Positions 17,939 through 26,464 are shown, numbered from the stretch's first letter. The stretch: 64,000 nucleotides of DNA from Alloactinosynnema sp. L-07 (GCF_900070365.1 NZ_LN850107.1:248001-312000); one strand, 5' to 3'. Notes: generated by a model not told the origin, from the letters alone. Made by a program: numbers and translations.

Positions 17939-19219
17939 TCAACGGGCACGTGCCCAGGCGGCGAGGTCGAGCAGTCCCGTGCTCGGGGCGCTGTGAGTAC
18001 GCAGCAAGGTCGACAGCGAATGGCGGACCTGGGGATGGGCGCGGGTGTGCTCGGGCGCGGCCTGGCGGGCGGCTTGCAGGCACAGGTAGGCGTCCTCGTG
18101 ACGACCGAGCGTGAGCTGGGCGCGGGCGAGGTCGATGAAGTAGTGGGAGCGACGTTCGGCGGGCAGGGTGTCGGGCGGGTGCCAGGCCGCCGCCCGTTCG
18201 ATGCCCAGGGGATCGCGTAGTTCGACGGCGACGGCGAGTTCGTGGATGCGTAAGGAGGCCGGGCCGAACGCGGTGCCCTGGTAAACGCCCTCGGGGACGC
18301 CGGTCGCGGCGCGGCGGGCTTCGCGCAGGTGGTCGGCGGCGCGATCGGGCTTGCCAGCCCGGCCTGCGACGACCGCGGCGCGCATGTGCAGGGCGCCGAA
18401 GGCGGCCGAGGCCGAGGCGGTGTCGAGGTCGGGCACGTGGTCGGCGGCGAGTTCGAGGGCGCGGGCGGCGGTGTCCAGGTCGCCGTTGGCGAAGAAGGTC
18501 TCGGTGCGCACGTACGCCACTGCGGCCAGCAGTAGTGGGTCCTCGGCGAGCTGGGCGGCCGAGCGCATGAGGTCGATCAGCCGCGCGGACAGGTCCAGGT
18601 AGCCGAACTTGAAGGCCACGCCGTCGGCGGCGCGCAGCGCCAGGGTGAGCAGGGCTGCGGCGTGGCGGCGGTCGGTGGTGTCGCCGAGCTGGCCGGCGCG
18701 GGCGAGTTCGGTGATGAGGTCGGGTAGGCGGCGGGCGAGGTTGCCGTAGCGGGATTGCAGCCGGTCGTCGCTGGCGCGGGCGATGTCGCCGTGCAGGCCG
18801 GCCGGGGTCCTGGTGGGCCCGTCGTCGGGCAGGTCCAGTCGGTCGAGGGCGCGGCGCAGGCGCGGGATCGCGGCGTGGATGACGTCGACCTCGGCGACGG
18901 GTTCGCGCTCGTGGCTGTCGCTGGTGGGTGGTGCCGGCGGGATCAGCTCAACGCCGATCGGTGCTGGGGTCAGGACCGCAGCGGAGGTGGGCTTGCTGGA
19001 GCGTCGGGCAGTGCGGCGCAGCAGGCCGTCCAACTCGTCCAGGGAGACCTGCAGGGCGCGGGCGAGGCCGGGTCGCTGCCACGGCTGGGGCGATTGGACG
19101 CCGCGTTCCCATCGGCCGATGGTGGTGCGCTCAACCTTCAGCGTGACGGCGAGGCTTTCCTGGGTATAGCCGGCGGCTTCGCGAGCAGCGGCCAGCGGAG
19201 TGAGTGGCCGTGCCGCCAT
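17939..19219 (-). CDS. XRE-family regulator with TPR-like C-terminus
   Basis: Residues about 5-60 are a Cro/C1 helix-turn-helix (AREAAGYTQESLAVTLK, TTIGRWERGVQSPQPWQRP). The remaining 360 residues are helical repeats of the actinomycete TPR-regulator kind (LDTAARALELAADHVPDLD; RSHYFIDLARAQLTLG). ATG 19219 is chosen because GGAAGGGG precedes it. It faces away from the second cluster arm, so the divergent region upstream may be its target. Confidence 0.85.
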   Translation of the reverse strand: MAARPLTPLAAAREAAGYTQESLAVTLKVERTTIGRWERGVQSPQPWQRPGLARALQVSLDELDGLLRRTARRSSKPTSAAVLTPAPIGVELIPPAPPTSDSHEREPVAEVDVIHAAIPRLRRALDRLDLPDDGPTRTPAGLHGDIARASDDRLQSRYGNLARRLPDLITELARAGQLGDTTDRRHAAALLTLALRAADGVAFKFGYLDLSARLIDLMRSAAQLAEDPLLLAAVAYVRTETFFANGDLDTAARALELAADHVPDLDTASASAAFGALHMRAAVVAGRAGKPDRAADHLREARRAATGVPEGVYQGTAFGPASLRIHELAVAVELRDPLGIERAAAWHPPDTLPAERRSHYFIDLARAQLTLGRHEDAYLCLQAARQAAPEHTRAHPQVRHSLSTLLRTHSAPSTGLLDLAAWARAR

Positions 19220-19578
19220 CGCGCGTCCCCTTCCCCCGGTCCCTCCATAGCGCACAGTACTCGCCCGTTTCCGCAGCGTACGGCCGGTATCGCCCCATGA
19301 GTGCCTCACCGGCGCCCCGCAGCCGACCACCAACCACACACGGCCGGACGCCGAACACCCACTCGTTTAGGTAACACAGCCGATCTCGGCAGGAAAACCC
19401 TGCTCAGGTGAGGTGCCGCCCCGTAGACGCCTCGCAGCCGCCGCACGGTCGCTCTGGTGATCGCGGCGGACGACGCCGTTGACTGGCCTCGGGCCTGCGG
19501 TGGCCGCCCCCCGACCGGTCACCGCAGGCCGTACTCGACCCCCGGCCGCCTGACTTAGCGGAAAGTGAGCTTGGTTCA
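19220..19578. promoter_or_regulatory. Divergent intergenic region before the second cluster arm
   Basis: About 360 bases without a convincing gene separate the leftward XRE regulator from the rightward QueD arm. It should hold both promoters. Near 19368 the sequence GTTTAGGTAACAC is unusually AT-rich for this DNA and may be part of a promoter. No clear long palindrome was seen. Confidence 0.35.
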
Positions 19579-19650
19579 GTGCAGATGCACGAGGTGATGC
19601 TGACGCAATCGCCCCTGCCGATCGACTGGTCGAGCACGGTGGTCCGCTGA
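19579..19650 (+). CDS. Possible 23-residue leader or micropeptide coupled to queD-like gene
   Basis: A short open frame from GTG 19579 (or ATG 19585) ends with a TGA whose last base is the first base of the next ATG (TGATG). The peptide contains LTQSPLPIDWSSTVVR. A GGAAAGTGAG stretch lies 10-12 bases upstream. Coupling suggests translation, either as a leader or as a real small protein. It could equally be chance, since the frame is open for only a few dozen codons. Confidence 0.3.
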   Translation: MQMHEVMLTQSPLPIDWSSTVVR

Positions 19651-20135
19651 TGGCGCACAAGATCACCGTCGAGCATTCGTTCGAGTCCGGGCACCGACTG
19701 CCACACCTGGGTGGCAAGTGCGTGAGCCTGCACGGCCACTCCTGGTCGGCCGCAGTGACGGTGAGCGCCCCGGAGTTGAGTCCCGAGGTGACCGTGGTGG
19801 AGTTCGGCGCGCTCAAGGTCGGGCTTCGGCGGTGGATCGACGAGCACCTCGACCACGCCTCGATGCTCGGCGCGCGCGACCGGCTGATCGAGCCGCTGAT
19901 CGCGGAGGGCAGCCGGGTGTTCTGTTTCGGGGTCGAGCGCCCGGCGGACGTTGCCGAGCAGTTCGCCCGCGGGCTGCCGTGGCCCACCGTGGAGGCCGTC
20001 GCGGTCCTGCTGGGGCGGGTCGCCGAGAGCGTCTTGGCCGGGCTTTCTCGCGCTGACGGCGCGAGGGTCGAGCGGGTCCTGGTCCGCGAGACCCGGCTCA
20101 ACACCGCCGTCTACGAGCCCTCGGTGCCGCGATGA
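19650..20135 (+). CDS. queD: 6-pyruvoyltetrahydropterin synthase / QueD-family protein
   Basis: The 161-residue single-domain protein has the PTPS motifs: zinc His in SFESGHRLP, catalytic Cys in GGKCVSLHGHSW with two more zinc His, Asp-His in EHLDHASML, and a Glu in VLVRETRLN. It is the third such domain in the window, after the tandem protein at 2814. DHASML replaces the DHxDLN seen in the tandem copy, so substrate use may differ. The start overlaps the micro-ORF stop. Confidence 0.87.
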   Translation: MAHKITVEHSFESGHRLPHLGGKCVSLHGHSWSAAVTVSAPELSPEVTVVEFGALKVGLRRWIDEHLDHASMLGARDRLIEPLIAEGSRVFCFGVERPADVAEQFARGLPWPTVEAVAVLLGRVAESVLAGLSRADGARVERVLVRETRLNTAVYEPSVPR

Positions 20136-20224
20136 GTACCGCAGGCACCGGTCGCCGGACACGGGCAGGCCCGACCTGACGTATCCCTTCGACATCGCCC
20201 CCTCCGTCGATCGTGAGAAGCACC

Positions 20225-20671
20225 ATGACTACCACCTCGCCCGCCCTCGGCCCGCTCGTCGCGGTGTATGGCCTCGTCGGACACGACGATCGTCTTCTGG
20301 TCGTCCGCGACTCCGACGCCACCAGGTACCGGCTGCCGGGCGGCCTCGTACGAGCCGGCGAAGCTGTCGAAGACGCCCTGCGGCGCATCCTGCGGGAACA
20401 GGTCGACGCGCACGTGGCCCACCTGGACTTCTGCGCCGTCGTGGAACTGCGTGACCAGCACGTGGGCACGCAACCCACCGTCTTCGAGCTGGCCCTGCTG
20501 TTCGACGTGACCCTCACCGACCCCAGCGCGGTCGGGGTCGACCACGGCGAAGCGCGCTGGTTCACCGACACCGAACTCGGCCACTTGGACCTGCGGCCGA
20601 CGGCCCTCGCGGATCGGGTGCGCACCGGTGGACCGACCCGCGAGCAGCCGTGGTGGCCCGCCCGGTCCTGA
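20225..20671 (+). CDS. Nudix-fold protein with degenerate Nudix box
   Basis: The fold is indicated by AVYGLVGHDDRLLVVRDSD and the box-like PGGLVRAGEAVEDALRR. After that the box reads RILREQVDA instead of REUXEEXGU, so the first Glu, one of the paired Glu residues and the Gly are changed. It has 148 residues from ATG 20225. It may be a catalytically weak or repurposed, possibly ligand-binding, Nudix domain. It lies between queD and the phosphatase of the second arm. Confidence 0.7.
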   Translation: MTTTSPALGPLVAVYGLVGHDDRLLVVRDSDATRYRLPGGLVRAGEAVEDALRRILREQVDAHVAHLDFCAVVELRDQHVGTQPTVFELALLFDVTLTDPSAVGVDHGEARWFTDTELGHLDLRPTALADRVRTGGPTREQPWWPARS

Positions 20672-20735
20672 CCGGACGTCCACCGCATGTTCATCCGGCG
20701 CCATGCCCCGGCCAAGAAGCAACCCCGAAGGAACC

Positions 20736-21614
20736 ATGTCGTCGGCACTTGACCTCACCGCCGCCCTGCCGGCGGCCCACGCCGCGACCGACCTTGCGGT
20801 CGAGCACGTGCTCAGCCACCCTCCACGCAACATCCGGTACAAGGGAGACCGCAACCCGGTCTCCGAAGTGGACGAGACCGTCGAACACCTTGTCCGGCTA
20901 CGACTGAGCGCGCGCGGTCACGCCGAGATCGGGTTCGTGGGGGAAGAGACCGGAGCGGTCGGCAACCCGGACACCTACTGGGTGCTCGACCCCATCGACG
21001 GCACGATCAACCACCAGCACGCCAACCCGCTGTGCGCCATCACCCTCGGCCTGGTCCACCACGGCCAGCCGGTCCTCGGCGTCACCGCGCTGCCTTTCCT
21101 CGGCCACCGTTACTGGGCGATACAGGGCCACGGTGCCTACCGCGACGGCGACCCGATCAGCACCTCCACCACCGACGCCCTCAACAAGGCCCTGGTCGGG
21201 TTCAGCGACTACGGCAGCGGTGCCGACGAAGGGTTGCGCGACGTGCTGTGCGCCGCCGTGGACCGCGAACTCACCGCCCGAGCTCAAGGGCTGCGCCGGT
21301 ACGGCTCCACCGCGCTGGACCTGGTCTGGGTCGCCGACGGCACCCTGGACGCCTGCGTGCTGCTCGGCAACCACACCTGGGACACCGCGGCCGGCGCCGT
21401 CATCGCCCGCGAGGCCGGTGCCCTCGTGCTCGACGCCGACGGCAGCCCGCACTCGACCAAGTCGCGCTGCGCGATCGCGATGACACCGGGGCTACGGGAC
21501 GAGGTGTTGCCCTTCCTGCGGGTGCTGCGCGGTAGCCGCTTCTGGCCCGATCGCAACGAACCCGACGGCTTCGACCACCTGGCAGCTCCTCTCGGAACCG
21601 AAGCCCTGCCGTGA
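20736..21614 (+). CDS. Inositol-monophosphatase-family phosphatase, second copy
   Basis: GEETGAV, WVLDPIDGTINH and WDTAAGAVIAREAG are the three metal-site motifs. Length is 292 residues. It is clearly related to the protein at 12186-13010 (shared WD.AAGAVIAREAG and a FSDYGSG/IGDYGTG segment), so the two arms carry paralogues. ATG 20736 follows GAAGGAACC. Its stop overlaps the next gene as GTGA. Confidence 0.87.
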   Translation: MSSALDLTAALPAAHAATDLAVEHVLSHPPRNIRYKGDRNPVSEVDETVEHLVRLRLSARGHAEIGFVGEETGAVGNPDTYWVLDPIDGTINHQHANPLCAITLGLVHHGQPVLGVTALPFLGHRYWAIQGHGAYRDGDPISTSTTDALNKALVGFSDYGSGADEGLRDVLCAAVDRELTARAQGLRRYGSTALDLVWVADGTLDACVLLGNHTWDTAAGAVIAREAGALVLDADGSPHSTKSRCAIAMTPGLRDEVLPFLRVLRGSRFWPDRNEPDGFDHLAAPLGTEALP

Positions 21615-21904
21615 ACGGGGAGAACGCCGTGGTGATCCTGCCGACTCAGCGCCGCTCACCCGAAGTGCCACTGCCCGCACCGGCCCAAGCCGCCGACACT
21701 CCCGCAACCAGCGTCGACCACAGCGCGCTGACGCAATACCTGCCCAGCTTCGGGAATCCCCCCGCAGCAGGGCTTCCGGCTCACCCACTGGACATCGAGC
21801 AGGAACGCGCCGCCGCACTCCGGGCCGCCCTGCAAGGACGCCGCACCGACGACGAGCATCTCGCGCATCTGGACCGCGTCCTGCAGGCTCTGCGCCACAT
21901 CTGA
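21611..21904 (+). CDS. Small hypothetical protein, 97 residues
   Basis: I do not recognise it. The first half is rich in Pro and Ala (VPLPAPAQAADTPAT); the second half is a charged helix (DIEQERAAALRAALQG, DDEHLAHLDRVLQALRHI). The GTG start overlaps the phosphatase stop, which supports real translation. It may be an accessory subunit of a neighbouring enzyme. Confidence 0.55.
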   Translation: MNGENAVVILPTQRRSPEVPLPAPAQAADTPATSVDHSALTQYLPSFGNPPAAGLPAHPLDIEQERAAALRAALQGRRTDDEHLAHLDRVLQALRHI

Positions 21905-21920
21905 CCAGAACAGGCTCCAC

Positions 21921-23189
21921 ATGACTGCCGACCGCACCGCACGTCCGAGCCGTGAGGTGACCACCTCCACCCACCTCGGGGCATGGGTCGCGCCGCATCC
22001 CTCCGAACTGCCCGACCTGCGCATTCAGATGTGCAAGCAGGTGCTCCAACCACCCCATAGCCGGGAATTCATGATGCGCGTCGTCGGCGGAAGCAGCCCG
22101 CTGATCCCGACGATCTCCGGCCCGCCCGAAGAGACGGCCGCCATCGACATCATGGGTGGGATACTGATGGCGCGCTGCGAGCAGCGACGGCTGCGCCAGG
22201 CGCAGCTGTACTGGGTCGACGAGGACATGACCTCGCTGGCGCTCGCGGCAGCGGCCACCCCATCCCACGAGCCGGTCCGGGCCCGTCGAATGCCAGCCGA
22301 AGCGGGGCTGATGCTCTTCGCCCACCCCGTCGGCAGCCTCGATGTCGACCTCGCGACAGCGTTGACCAGCCCGTGGACCACCGCTGCCCCCGAGCTGGAC
22401 GAGGACCTGCGGCTGACCTTTCCCGTCGTGGGCGTCTCGTGGTCGCGGTGGAGCCCGGCCGACCTCGACCTGGACGGCGCCCCCGGCAGGATCCGCTGGA
22501 CACCCCGCACGCCGCAGGGCGCAGCGCCCTTGACGCCCGAGTTCGACGGCGTCTGGTTGACCTTCTGGACCACAGGAAACAAAGGCTGGGACATCCTTCC
22601 CTTGGACCGACCTCTGGCCATCGACAACCGCGGCGGCGGGATGCTCACCGCCGTGGACCTGGTCGCACGAGAAGCTCAGGCGGGGTTCGCCCGGCTGCAG
22701 ACCTACGACGAACTCGTCCTGCGATTCGACCAGCCACTGCCCCGTCCCGATCCGGACAACGGAAGCCAGTGGGCGCACGTGGTCTACACCGCGTGGCAAC
22801 TGATGGGACAGACCGGTAACGCCCAGCTCACCGAGACCGAACCCGTGCCCCGACCACGCCAGGGCCTCAAACGCGACAAGCGAGCCGACATCCTCGGGCC
22901 CAGCACCGTGCAGCTGGTTCGAGTGCACACCCGCCACCGCCCCTCGGCGCAGGCCAGCGCCGAGGACACGGCAGCCTCCCACGGCCGCCGCACACCGCAA
23001 TGGACCCGCCGCTGGCCGGTCCGCCCCTACCGGCGAAACACCTGCCTCAACCCCCGCGCCCACACCGACGGCGGATGCGAACACGAGGAGCGAGTCGTGC
23101 CCGCCCACATCAAAGGGCCTGCCGACAAACCCCTCGTCACGACGGACAGGGTGCACATCTGGGACACCCCGCCTCCACCGCAACCGTGA
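21921..23189 (+). CDS. Hypothetical plasmid-type protein, 422 residues
   Basis: The function is unknown. The C-terminus carries WPVRPYRRNTC, then HIKGPADKPLVTTDRVHIW. This resembles a tail I associate with uncharacterised proteins on actinomycete plasmids (a VRxHWR element followed by YIKGPEDxPL). The middle is a Trp-rich alpha/beta region (FDGVWLTFWTTGNKGWDILP). It is the last intact gene of the deazaguanine region; its tail suggests a plasmid or integrative-element setting. Confidence 0.55.
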   Translation: MTADRTARPSREVTTSTHLGAWVAPHPSELPDLRIQMCKQVLQPPHSREFMMRVVGGSSPLIPTISGPPEETAAIDIMGGILMARCEQRRLRQAQLYWVDEDMTSLALAAAATPSHEPVRARRMPAEAGLMLFAHPVGSLDVDLATALTSPWTTAAPELDEDLRLTFPVVGVSWSRWSPADLDLDGAPGRIRWTPRTPQGAAPLTPEFDGVWLTFWTTGNKGWDILPLDRPLAIDNRGGGMLTAVDLVAREAQAGFARLQTYDELVLRFDQPLPRPDPDNGSQWAHVVYTAWQLMGQTGNAQLTETEPVPRPRQGLKRDKRADILGPSTVQLVRVHTRHRPSAQASAEDTAASHGRRTPQWTRRWPVRPYRRNTCLNPRAHTDGGCEHEERVVPAHIKGPADKPLVTTDRVHIWDTPPPPQP

Positions 23190-23244
23190 CGGTCCACGAC
23201 CTCCCGACCCTCGAAACGTCCGCCCGCCCCAGTTCTCGGAAAGC

Positions 23245-23337
23245 ATGATGCGCAAGCCCTTGCCTTACGGCCCCGACGACGACACTGCGGCCGAAATCTA
23301 CGTGCGCGAGGCGCTGAGCCGGGGACGCGCTGGGTGA
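23245..23337 (+). CDS. Possible 30-residue ORF
   Basis: ATG 23245 follows GGAAAG and opens a frame encoding MMRKPLPYGPDDDTAAEIYV and ten more residues. The charged, low-complexity content and short length leave it uncertain. It lies between the plasmid-type gene and the decayed merB-like gene and may be nothing. Confidence 0.25.
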   Translation: MMRKPLPYGPDDDTAAEIYVREALSRGRAG

Positions 23338-23800
23338 CGACCGAAGTGGTCGGGGTGACGTCGCTGATCCCGGACGGGTCGGCGTGCGGCGGCCCGCACG
23401 AGGTGTCCCGACGGGCGGTCGACTCGATGGTGATCGGTATGCCGAGCACGTGAGCGAAGATCACGTGTCCATGCCGCACCACGCCCACATCCGCACCCCG
23501 CCGATGGTCATCCGGTGCGGTGTCGGGTTGTGGGTGATGCCAATCCGACGATGTCACCGACGTCGTTGCGTTCGGTCCAGGGGGCGAGCAGCCGTCCCGG
23601 CCGTCGCCGGGGCGAGGCCGATCTCGGCTATCGCGTCGAGGGACTCCGCGCAGGTGACCGGGCGTCCCCGCATGAGCAGGTGGAACATGCGCACTAGCAG
23701 CCGGGCCCGGTCGCGGCCGAGGTCGAGGGCTCCGCCCGGCCTGGTCAGCCCGGCGACCGCCTGGACGGCGTCGGTGCTGGTCACGATCGTCACCGTCCAC
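23335..23800 (-). pseudogene. Alkylmercury-lyase-like pseudogene (merB)
   Basis: Reading leftwards, LLVRMFHLLMRGRPVT matches the N-terminal winged region of MerB. After a frame change comes GDIVGLASPTTRHRM and MWAWCGMDT, the catalytic Cys/Asp segment of the family, and then a stop. In another frame IFAHVLGIPITIESTARR and DVTPTTSVV continue the MerB pattern. At least two frameshifts make it dead. A second merB lies in the live mercury operon at 32314. Confidence 0.7.
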
Positions 23801-24301
23801 GGTTGTGGTGCTGGTTGGCGGTTCGGTCGCGACCGTATGGCCTCACCCAGGGGTGAGGATCAAGCGTTCACGGCGCAGTGGGGATCGTCGGCTCGGCACG
23901 CGCCGCCCCGGCCGTCGAGTTCGGCCCGGTGGTCGTCTTCGAACCGGTCGATGCGGTGCAGGGTGTGCTGCAAGTCGGTATGGCCTCCGCGGCGTGATGC
24001 GGCTGGCGCATCCGGCGACGGGCTGTGCGGCCAGGCCGCCAGCTCTCCTTACCCGGTGATCAGAGCACCCCGACCACCACGGCCAGCAGAACGAGGCTCG
24101 GTTCGACGGCACCCATGCCAGCCCCGGTATGGACACCGGTTGAACGTCATGTCCCGCACCGCTCGGGAGGTTAGCGGACGGCTGTGCGCTCGTGGCCACG
24201 ACAGGCGACTCCCCACACGCCGGATCGCCACCGACGCAGCCGGCCCGGCCGCTGCCGGCAGAGCCGGAACCTCCTCGGCCGGTGCACCCTCGACAACTCG
24301 T
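23801..24301. other. Gene-poor stretch with a decayed coding tail
   Basis: No intact gene is visible over 500 bases. On the minus strand at 23860-23980 one frame reads TDLQHTLHRIDRFEDDHRAE and ends DPHCAVNA then stop, which looks like the C-terminus of a lost small protein, perhaps a regulator. Its family could not be named. Confidence 0.4.
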
Positions 24302-24320
24302 CTACTATCTACGTAAGTAG
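24302..24320. promoter_or_regulatory. Putative BlaI/CopY-type operator, site A
   Basis: CTACTATCTACGTAAGTAG is an imperfect palindrome with CTACT/AGTAG arms, similar to the TACTAC...GTAGTA operators of BlaI/MecI/CopY repressors. It lies 26 bases before the GTG of the small membrane protein at 24346. Site B at 27898 shares the 13-mer TACTATCTACGTA, and site C is at 46932. Confidence 0.6.
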
Positions 24321-24345
24321 ACCGTAGAAGGGATGTGGAGGAACC

Positions 24346-24531
24346 GTGGACTCGCTACTGTTGACGTTGGCCGTCCTGGCCTGCCCGGTCGGGATGGGAC
24401 TGATGATGTGGATGATGATGGGGCGCGGCAAGGGCTCTGCCGAGGACAAGAACACGCAGGTCACGCAGTTGCGCGCCGAGGTCGACCAGCTCAAGGCCGA
24501 GCGCGCCGCTCGCACGGAAGGAGCGCGGTAG
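24346..24531 (+). CDS. Small membrane protein with Met-rich helix and coiled coil
   Basis: It has 61 residues: one membrane helix ending MGLMMWMMMGRG, then a heptad-like segment TQVTQLRAEVDQLKAERAA. A strong GGAGG ribosome site precedes GTG 24346. The methionine cluster at the membrane face and the CopY-type site upstream suggest metal-linked expression. The family is not recognised; it resembles the DUF2933-like small proteins found near copper genes. Confidence 0.6.
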   Translation: MDSLLLTLAVLACPVGMGLMMWMMMGRGKGSAEDKNTQVTQLRAEVDQLKAERAARTEGAR

Positions 24532-24768
24532 ATGTCCACGCTGGTCACCGGGCTCGTCGCGCTCGGCGTGATCACGGCGGTGTACTTCTTCTGCCTCCGG
24601 CCGATGAGGCGGGGAAACTGCGGGACGATGGGCGGATCGCCGCAGGACGCGGAGTTGGATCGACAGCTCGCCGACCTGCGCGAAGAGCTTCGGGTGTTGA
24701 GGGCGCAGGACTCGCTGGACTCGGGTCGGGTGCCGACGAGCCGGCCGGATCCGTCCGCTGACTCCTGA
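24532..24768 (+). CDS. Small membrane protein with C-terminal coiled coil
   Basis: It has 78 residues: an N-terminal helix LVTGLVALGVITAVYFFCLR, a Cys/Gly-rich turn (RRGNCGTMGG) and a charged helix ELDRQLADLREELRVLRAQ. It begins directly after the stop of the previous gene and has the same layout (one helix plus coiled coil), so the two probably work together. The function is unknown. Confidence 0.55.
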   Translation: MSTLVTGLVALGVITAVYFFCLRPMRRGNCGTMGGSPQDAELDRQLADLREELRVLRAQDSLDSGRVPTSRPDPSADS

Positions 24769-25029
24769 CCCTGTCGGGGCCCGTCCCGGCCCCGGCGACC
24801 GTCCTGCTGTCGAGCTACGCGGTCGGGTGCTGTGGCTGGAGACGGAGAGGGGTGGCCGAATCCGGCGTGTCACGCCGGAGTCTGCTCGTGGGTCCGGTCG
24901 GTATGGGATGGCTTGGCTCTCACCGTCGGTGCGTGGTGGGTCTTGCGGCCTTGAGTAAGAGGCGGGAACGGAGTGGGTGCGGGCGGCATCCGACGAGGTA
25001 CAGCGGGCCGAGCAGGTGCGGCCGGACCC

Positions 25030-25510
25030 TGGGCTCGGGTCGCACGGTGCGGGCGTCGCTGTCCGCCGAGCCGGCCGAGGTGGATCTCGGGGGCCTGACC
25101 GTACGGGCCGTGGGCGTGCGACGGGCGGGTACCGCGGTCGGTGCTCCGGTGCGGCGCAGGGATCAGGTCGAGGTCCTCACCGGTGCCCGGCCTGGACCAC
25201 GCCCTGCCTCGACCGGCGACCTGTCGACATCCGAGTGGCGCATCGACGCCGAGCCCTACCACCACCACGCGTTCGACGGCATCACGCCCATCCCGCTGCG
25301 TGAGGGCCACATGTCCGGCTGGAGAACCACCCGACGCACCTGTACGGGCTCACGTTTGTCGTTCGAAGAACGGCGACCCTGCCCTGCCCGCGGGGACACC
25401 GTCATGGTGGCGCCGGGCGAGCGCCTGTCGGTGATTTTTCACTGCCGACAATCCGAGGCAGTGGCTCGTCCACTGCCCCCAACGCCATTCACATGGCTGC
25501 GCCGTCCCTG
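25030..25510 (+). pseudogene. Multicopper oxidase pseudogene
   Basis: Fragments of a multicopper oxidase occur in order but in different frames: EVDLGGLTVRAVGVRR and RRRDQVEVLT (first domain), WRIDAEPY and TPIPLREGH (third domain), NHPTHLYGLTFVV, DTVMVAPGERLSVIF, and DNPRQWLVHCPQRHSH at the C-terminal copper site. The middle of the gene is missing and several frameshifts are present. It was probably a copper-detoxifying oxidase of this island. The 260 bases before it hold nothing clear. Confidence 0.65.
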
Positions 25511-25594
25511 GACGTGCGGTTCTCCGAACAGACGGCAAGGATCGCGTTGCCCACCTCGTCACGACTTCACGACTTCTGCCCCAGGGAGGAACAC

Positions 25595-26230
25595 ATGTCC
25601 ACGGCACGGGACCGTAGCGCTCGCTGGCGGCGCTACTGGGACAAGCACTCCGGCACCTATGACAGGCAGATGGGGTTCATGGACCGGGTGCTGTTCGGCG
25701 ACTCCCGCCAGTGGGCGTGTTCCCGAGCCGTCGGCGACGTACTGGAGGTCGCGGTCGGAACCGGCCTCAACCTCGCTGTCTATCCCGACGACGTCACCCT
25801 GACCGGCATCGACCTGAGCGAGGACATGCTGGCGATCGCCCGTGGCAGGGCGGCCGGACTCGGCCGCCCGGTGACCCTCCTCCAGGGCAACGCCCACGCA
25901 CTGCCCTTCGACGACGCCGCGTTCGACACCGTGGTGTGCACGTTCGGCCTCTGCGCGATCCCGGACATCGACGCCGCGGTCAAGGAGATGCGCCGGGTGC
26001 TGCGACCCGGTGGTCGGCTGGTGCTGGTCGACCACGTCAGGAGCTCGTCACCGGTGGCACGAGCGGTGCAACGGCTGCTGGAGGTCGTCACGGTTCCGCT
26101 GGCGGGCGAGCATTTCCTTCGCAGGCCACTCCACGTTGTCCGCGAGGCCGGGTTCACCGTCGACGACGCGCAACGCTTCAAGATCGGCATCGTGGAACGG
26201 GTCAGCGCCCGCAAGCCCGCCACACCGTGA
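25595..26230 (+). CDS. Class I SAM-dependent methyltransferase
   Basis: The protein has 211 residues with motif I VLEVAVGTGLNLAVYP, the acidic loop LTGIDLSEDML, motif LPFDDAAFDTVVCTFGLCAI and VLRPGGRLVLVDHV: a UbiE/methyltransferase-11 fold. ATG 25595 follows GGGAGGAACAC. Similar methyltransferases occur at 38330 (dead) and 56768, always near metal genes. The substrate is unknown. Confidence 0.85.
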   Translation: MSTARDRSARWRRYWDKHSGTYDRQMGFMDRVLFGDSRQWACSRAVGDVLEVAVGTGLNLAVYPDDVTLTGIDLSEDMLAIARGRAAGLGRPVTLLQGNAHALPFDDAAFDTVVCTFGLCAIPDIDAAVKEMRRVLRPGGRLVLVDHVRSSSPVARAVQRLLEVVTVPLAGEHFLRRPLHVVREAGFTVDDAQRFKIGIVERVSARKPATP

Positions 26231-26464
26231 CGTCACGGCGGGTCAACCTCTGCATCGGCAGGAGCATGCGCGTCGAGTGGGCACGCTGCCGGCCGGAACC
26301 CTCGACCTGATCCTCACCGACGCGCACCGCTGTCCCACATCGAGGGCCTGTCCGGCCCGGCCCTGGGCAATGACGAGGCGCGCTCTACCCGATGCGGCCG
26401 AGCACAGCACCGCGCGGCGCGGGCGCGTAGGCATCCCGGTTGTTCCTTGCCGGTGGTGGCTTTG

